Part shown: piece after piece, positions 37,598-40,198 of the stretch
Position numbering within the stretch: position 1 is the first letter of the stretch
How the letters are laid out: each line of letters begins with the position of its first letter
Assembly (NCBI GenBank): GCA_018711685.1
Contig: DVHZ01000051.1
Span: forward strand, 1 to 40,198
From: Candidatus Excrementavichristensenella intestinipullorum
Lineage (GTDB): Bacteria; Bacillota; Clostridia; Christensenellales; Aristaeellaceae
Length of the DNA: 40,198 nt
Reading direction: 5' to 3'
Made by a program: the position numbers and the translations under genes
The notes under the pieces: model-generated
What the model was told of the DNA's origin: nothing
Database searches by the model: none
The model's input: the letters and a program-made list of their open reading frames with translations, nothing else

Positions 37598-37647
37598 CCC
37601 CCAAAGGGGACCACCTACAGGCCAAAAAAGCAAGGGAGGAATCCACC

Positions 37648-38169
37648 ATGCAAAACCCCATCGTCACCTTCGAAATGGAAAACGGCGACACCTTCAAGGC
37701 GGAGCTCTACCCGGAAATCGCCCCCAACACCGTGGCCAACTTCGTGGAATTGGCGGGCAAGGGCTTCTATGACGGGCTCATCTTCCACCGGGTCATCTCC
37801 GGGTTCATGATCCAGGGCGGCGACCCCACCGGCAGCGGCATGGGCGGCCCCGGCTACAGCATCGCGGGAGAATTCCAGCAGAACGGCTTTGCCAATCCCC
37901 TGAAGCACCAGCGGGGCGTTTTGTCCATGGCCCGGGCCATGAACCCCAACTCGGCGGGCAGCCAGTTCTTCGTGATGCACGCCGACGCGCCCCACCTGGA
38001 CGGCGGCTACGCCGCCTTCGGCAAGGTCATCCAGGGCATGGACGCGGTGGACCGCATCGCCGCCACCCCCACCGGCCGCCAGGACCGCCCGGTGACCGAG
38101 CAGCGCATGCGCAAGGTCACCGTGGACACCTTCGGCCAAGCCTACCAGGCCAAAAAGCTGCCCCAGTAA
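37648..38169 (+). CDS. Cytosolic cyclophilin-type peptidyl-prolyl isomerase
   Basis: FHRVISGFMIQGGDPTGSGMGGPGYSIAGEF, AGSQFFVMHADAPHLDGGYAAFGKV; no signal peptide. Confidence 0.96.
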   Translation: MQNPIVTFEMENGDTFKAELYPEIAPNTVANFVELAGKGFYDGLIFHRVISGFMIQGGDPTGSGMGGPGYSIAGEFQQNGFANPLKHQRGVLSMARAMNPNSAGSQFFVMHADAPHLDGGYAAFGKVIQGMDAVDRIAATPTGRQDRPVTEQRMRKVTVDTFGQAYQAKKLPQ

Positions 38170-38170
38170 A

Positions 38171-38212
38171 AAAAGCGCCTCCTAAGGCCCGCCCTTGGGA
38201 GGCGCTTTTTCA
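38171..38212 (+). terminator. Intrinsic terminator after the cyclophilin pair
   Basis: AGCGCCTCC...GGAGGCGCTTTTTC 9-bp stem plus T-run. Confidence 0.85.
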
Positions 38213-38240
38213 TAAACACGGGCCGGCCGCAGCACCTTCC

Positions 38241-38647
38241 CTATGGGGCCCGATATTCCCGAATCTCACCCCGATAGTTGGCCGCACGCTCCATCAACGG
38301 GCCCTTTGCGCCCATGGTGAAGGCGATATCGCTGCTCTTGATGCACATCAGCGTATCACCTATGGACAACGCCAGATAGGCCATGGCCTTGTCGGGCAGC
38401 GTCACCACTCCCTCGGGGAAACCGGCGCCCAGGCATAGCCCCGGCCCTTGTACCGGATAAATTCCCCCTCCCCCAGCTCATCGCCCGCCAGCCCGGGGCA
38501 ATCGGTCAAAATGTGCGCCAATTTAGATCCCGCAAGCAGTCCCGGGCTGGTCACGCAAAAGCCGCCGGTGGAGCGGCTTCCGGTCCAGCGCTTCCCCGGG
38601 CAGCAATATCCGGTTTCCGGGGCCGATGATGGAAAGGCCAAATACAT
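38241..38647 (-). pseudogene. Frameshifted conserved-looking protein, possibly AbrB/SpoVT-like C-terminal half
   Basis: First frame MYLAFPSSAPETG...FIRYKGRGYAWAPVSPREW* stops at 38402. The minus-one frame continues as EGVVTLPDKAMAYLALSIGDTLMCIKSSDIAFTMGAKGPLMERAANYRGEIREYRAP*. Confidence 0.6.
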
Positions 38648-38746
38648 ATTTCCCTCCCTTGTTTAACTGGGGCATCCCGTTCCCCTCCTCGCTCTCTCTC
38701 GGCTGCGGTATGGTTATCCCGTTTGGTTTTTCGGACGAACTTATAT

Positions 38747-38775
38747 AGTATACTTGGGAAAGCGGCGTACGTCAA
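38747..38775 (-). promoter_or_regulatory. Sigma-A-type promoter of the frameshifted gene
   Basis: Minus strand TTGACG - 17 nt - TATACT; gene start at 38647 preceded by GGGAGGG. Confidence 0.7.
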
Positions 38776-38865
38776 GCTGGACCTCACGATTTATCTCCCC
38801 CGGCGCCCCTCCCGTTTCCATCCGCGCCTTCCCGCCTCAAAACCATAAAACCGCATATTTCCCCC

Positions 38866-38894
38866 TTGTGTCTCATGGCAATTGATGTTACAAT
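38866..38894 (+). promoter_or_regulatory. Sigma-A-type promoter upstream of the leader/sRNA candidate
   Basis: TTGTGT (38866-38871) - 17 nt - TACAAT (38889-38894). Confidence 0.6.
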
Positions 38895-38900
38895 GGAAGA

Positions 38901-39006
38901 GGCTGCCGTGCCTGTACACGTCCCGGTTCTCCCGGCCTTTCGGAGGCCGGGCCCGGCTCAATGCCCAGACCCCCTTTTCCCAAGGCAAATGCGGGCATTT
39001 TCTTTT
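38901..39006 (+). ncRNA. Candidate small RNA or attenuating leader upstream of the methyltransferase
   Basis: Promoter at 38866-38894; perfect hairpin CCCGGCCT-TTCGG-AGGCCGGG (38931-38951); terminator-like AATGCCC...GGGCATT then TTCTTTT (38960-39006). Confidence 0.45.
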
Positions 39007-39083
39007 CATCATCGGTTAGCCATCCCTAACATTAGTGAGAGGAAAACGCGAACCATTCAAAGCAGCGAGGAGGCGTTTCGGCC

Positions 39084-39701
39084 ATGAACCAACGGAGGGA
39101 TTTGCGCTTCTGGAACCGGACAGCGCATCTGTACGGTCCCTTTATGAAGCGGTGGGAGGGAATGTATCAGGAAATGGCGGCGGAAATCGGAGCCTATCTG
39201 TCGCGGGACGAGGATATTCTGGAGTTGGCCTGCGGAAGCGGGCAGTTGTCCTTCCGGCTCGCCCACAAAGCGCGGCTGTGGGAGGCCACGGATTATTCCC
39301 CAAAAATGATCGCCGAAGCCCGAAAGCGGGTTCGCTCCTGCCGGCTGCATTTTTCCGTACAAGACGCCACAGCCCTACCCTACGCGCCGGAATCCTTTGA
39401 CGGGGTGGTAATTGCCAACGCCCTGCACATCCTGTCCAATCCTGACGGGGCGATGCGGGAAATCCATCGGGTCCTTAAACCCGGAGGATGGCTATTCGCC
39501 CCCACCTTCACATGGCGCGAAGGCAAAGCGTCCCGGGTCCGGCAAGCGCTCTTGACCCTGGCCGGATTCAAGGCATACCGGCAATGGGATAGAGCGGGAT
39601 TAACCAGATATATCCAAACCCAAGGCTTTGCGATAGTGTCTAACTCCATGCTCAGCAGCGGCCTCGCGCCGCTATGCTGCCCCATCGCCCGCAAGCAATA
39701 G
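39084..39701 (+). CDS. Class I SAM-dependent methyltransferase
   Basis: DILELACGSGQLSFRLA (motif I), ATDYSPKMIAEAR, VQDATALPYAPESFDGVVIANALHIL, IHRVLKPGGWLFAPTF; GAGGAGG SD. Confidence 0.92.
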   Translation: MNQRRDLRFWNRTAHLYGPFMKRWEGMYQEMAAEIGAYLSRDEDILELACGSGQLSFRLAHKARLWEATDYSPKMIAEARKRVRSCRLHFSVQDATALPYAPESFDGVVIANALHILSNPDGAMREIHRVLKPGGWLFAPTFTWREGKASRVRQALLTLAGFKAYRQWDRAGLTRYIQTQGFAIVSNSMLSSGLAPLCCPIARKQ

Positions 39702-39890
39702 CGCCCCCCAAGGCCCGTTACACGCGGGTAGCGCTTCCAAGGCCTCCTGAGGAGGGCCCAAAGCGAAGATCCCCGACCCAAGACAGCACCCCAGCGCCGC
39801 GCCAACCATCCTATCCGGCGAGTTTTTGAACCGCATCGCCTCCCCCCACAGCCTGAAACAGCGCAACGCCTTCCGCCGCCGCACCGTTTC

Positions 39891-40198
39891 AGGCCGTTGT
39901 CCCACCACCGCGCCAGCGCGTATGGCGGTTCCAAGGGGGCGTCCCCTTGGCGGGGGTCCAGGGGCGAGGAGTCCCTGGCGGGGGTCCGGGGGCAGCGCCC
40001 CCGGCGCCGAGTCAGCCACCCCATCCTGCGAATCTTTGCGCCCCACCGCATCCTGGGACCGGCCCGAACCACCATAGCGGTTACCGCCACCGCAACACTC
40101 AAGGCCGTTGCTCCACCTACGCGCCAGCGCGGATGGCGGTTCCAAGGGGGGCCATCCCCCCTTGGCGGGGGTCCAGGGGCGAGGAGTCCCTGGCGGGG
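39891..40198. repeat. Direct repeats (~211-215-bp period) carrying an ordered set of GC-rich hairpins, running off the window
   Basis: aggccgttgt...gcgccagcgcg.atggcggttccaagggg...ccttggcgggggtccaggggcgaggagtccctggcgggg occurs at 39891-39983 and 40102-40198. Confidence 0.88.

Noticed and set aside
38901-39006. Possible small SRP RNA (resemblance of cccaaggcaaatgcggg to the SRP RNA 3' arm)
   Set aside because: The conserved GGTCAGG...GGAAGCAGCC apical core is absent.
39380-40102. 240-aa and 157-aa minus-strand ORFs at the right edge with internally repeated peptide (RRMGWLTRRRGRCP / RRIGWLARRWGAVL)
   Set aside because: The peptide repetition simply reflects the DNA repeat units, and the ORFs run antisense into the methyltransferase.
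39931-40198. Possible CRISPR array from regularly recurring GC-rich palindromes
   Set aside because: Period is ~210 bp, 'spacers' are themselves similar between units, and no cas genes are present.

Overview
This 40.2-kb, high-GC window looks like a Firmicutes/Clostridia-type chromosome segment (inferred from gene content). Left to right it holds: (1) a complete Kdp K+-uptake locus, kdpD-kdpE then a 32-codon micro-ORF, kdpF-kdpA-kdpB-kdpC and an unrecognised co-directional gene; (2) an XRE-type regulator with an ABC-2 exporter; (3) a minus-strand cluster of TIM-barrel isomerase-like protein, LysR regulator, secreted double-VOC protein and exported FAD/FMN flavoprotein reductase; (4) a MacAB/YknXYZ-like tripartite ABC exporter; (5) a ROK protein, a glycyl-radical activase and a glycyl radical enzyme of unassigned substrate; (6) a plus-strand housekeeping run: secDF, recJ, rel, dtd, an MBL hydrolase, hemZ and two cyclophilins; (7) a frameshifted minus-strand gene with an intact promoter, and a methyltransferase behind a terminator-bearing leader. 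No rRNA, tRNA, CRISPR array or transposase was recognised. The most interesting unexplained items are: a GC-rich hairpin repeat family at both window ends with matched arm-length changes between copies; a decayed copy of the XRE regulator's promoter and start on the far side of the kdp locus; a small promoter-hairpin-terminator transcript unit before the methyltransferase; the flavoprotein/VOC cluster; the unassigned glycyl radical enzyme with its single-auxiliary-cluster activase; and a ~20-bp tandem repeat array between rel and dtd. All calls are by eye from sequence; no database search or folding was run.
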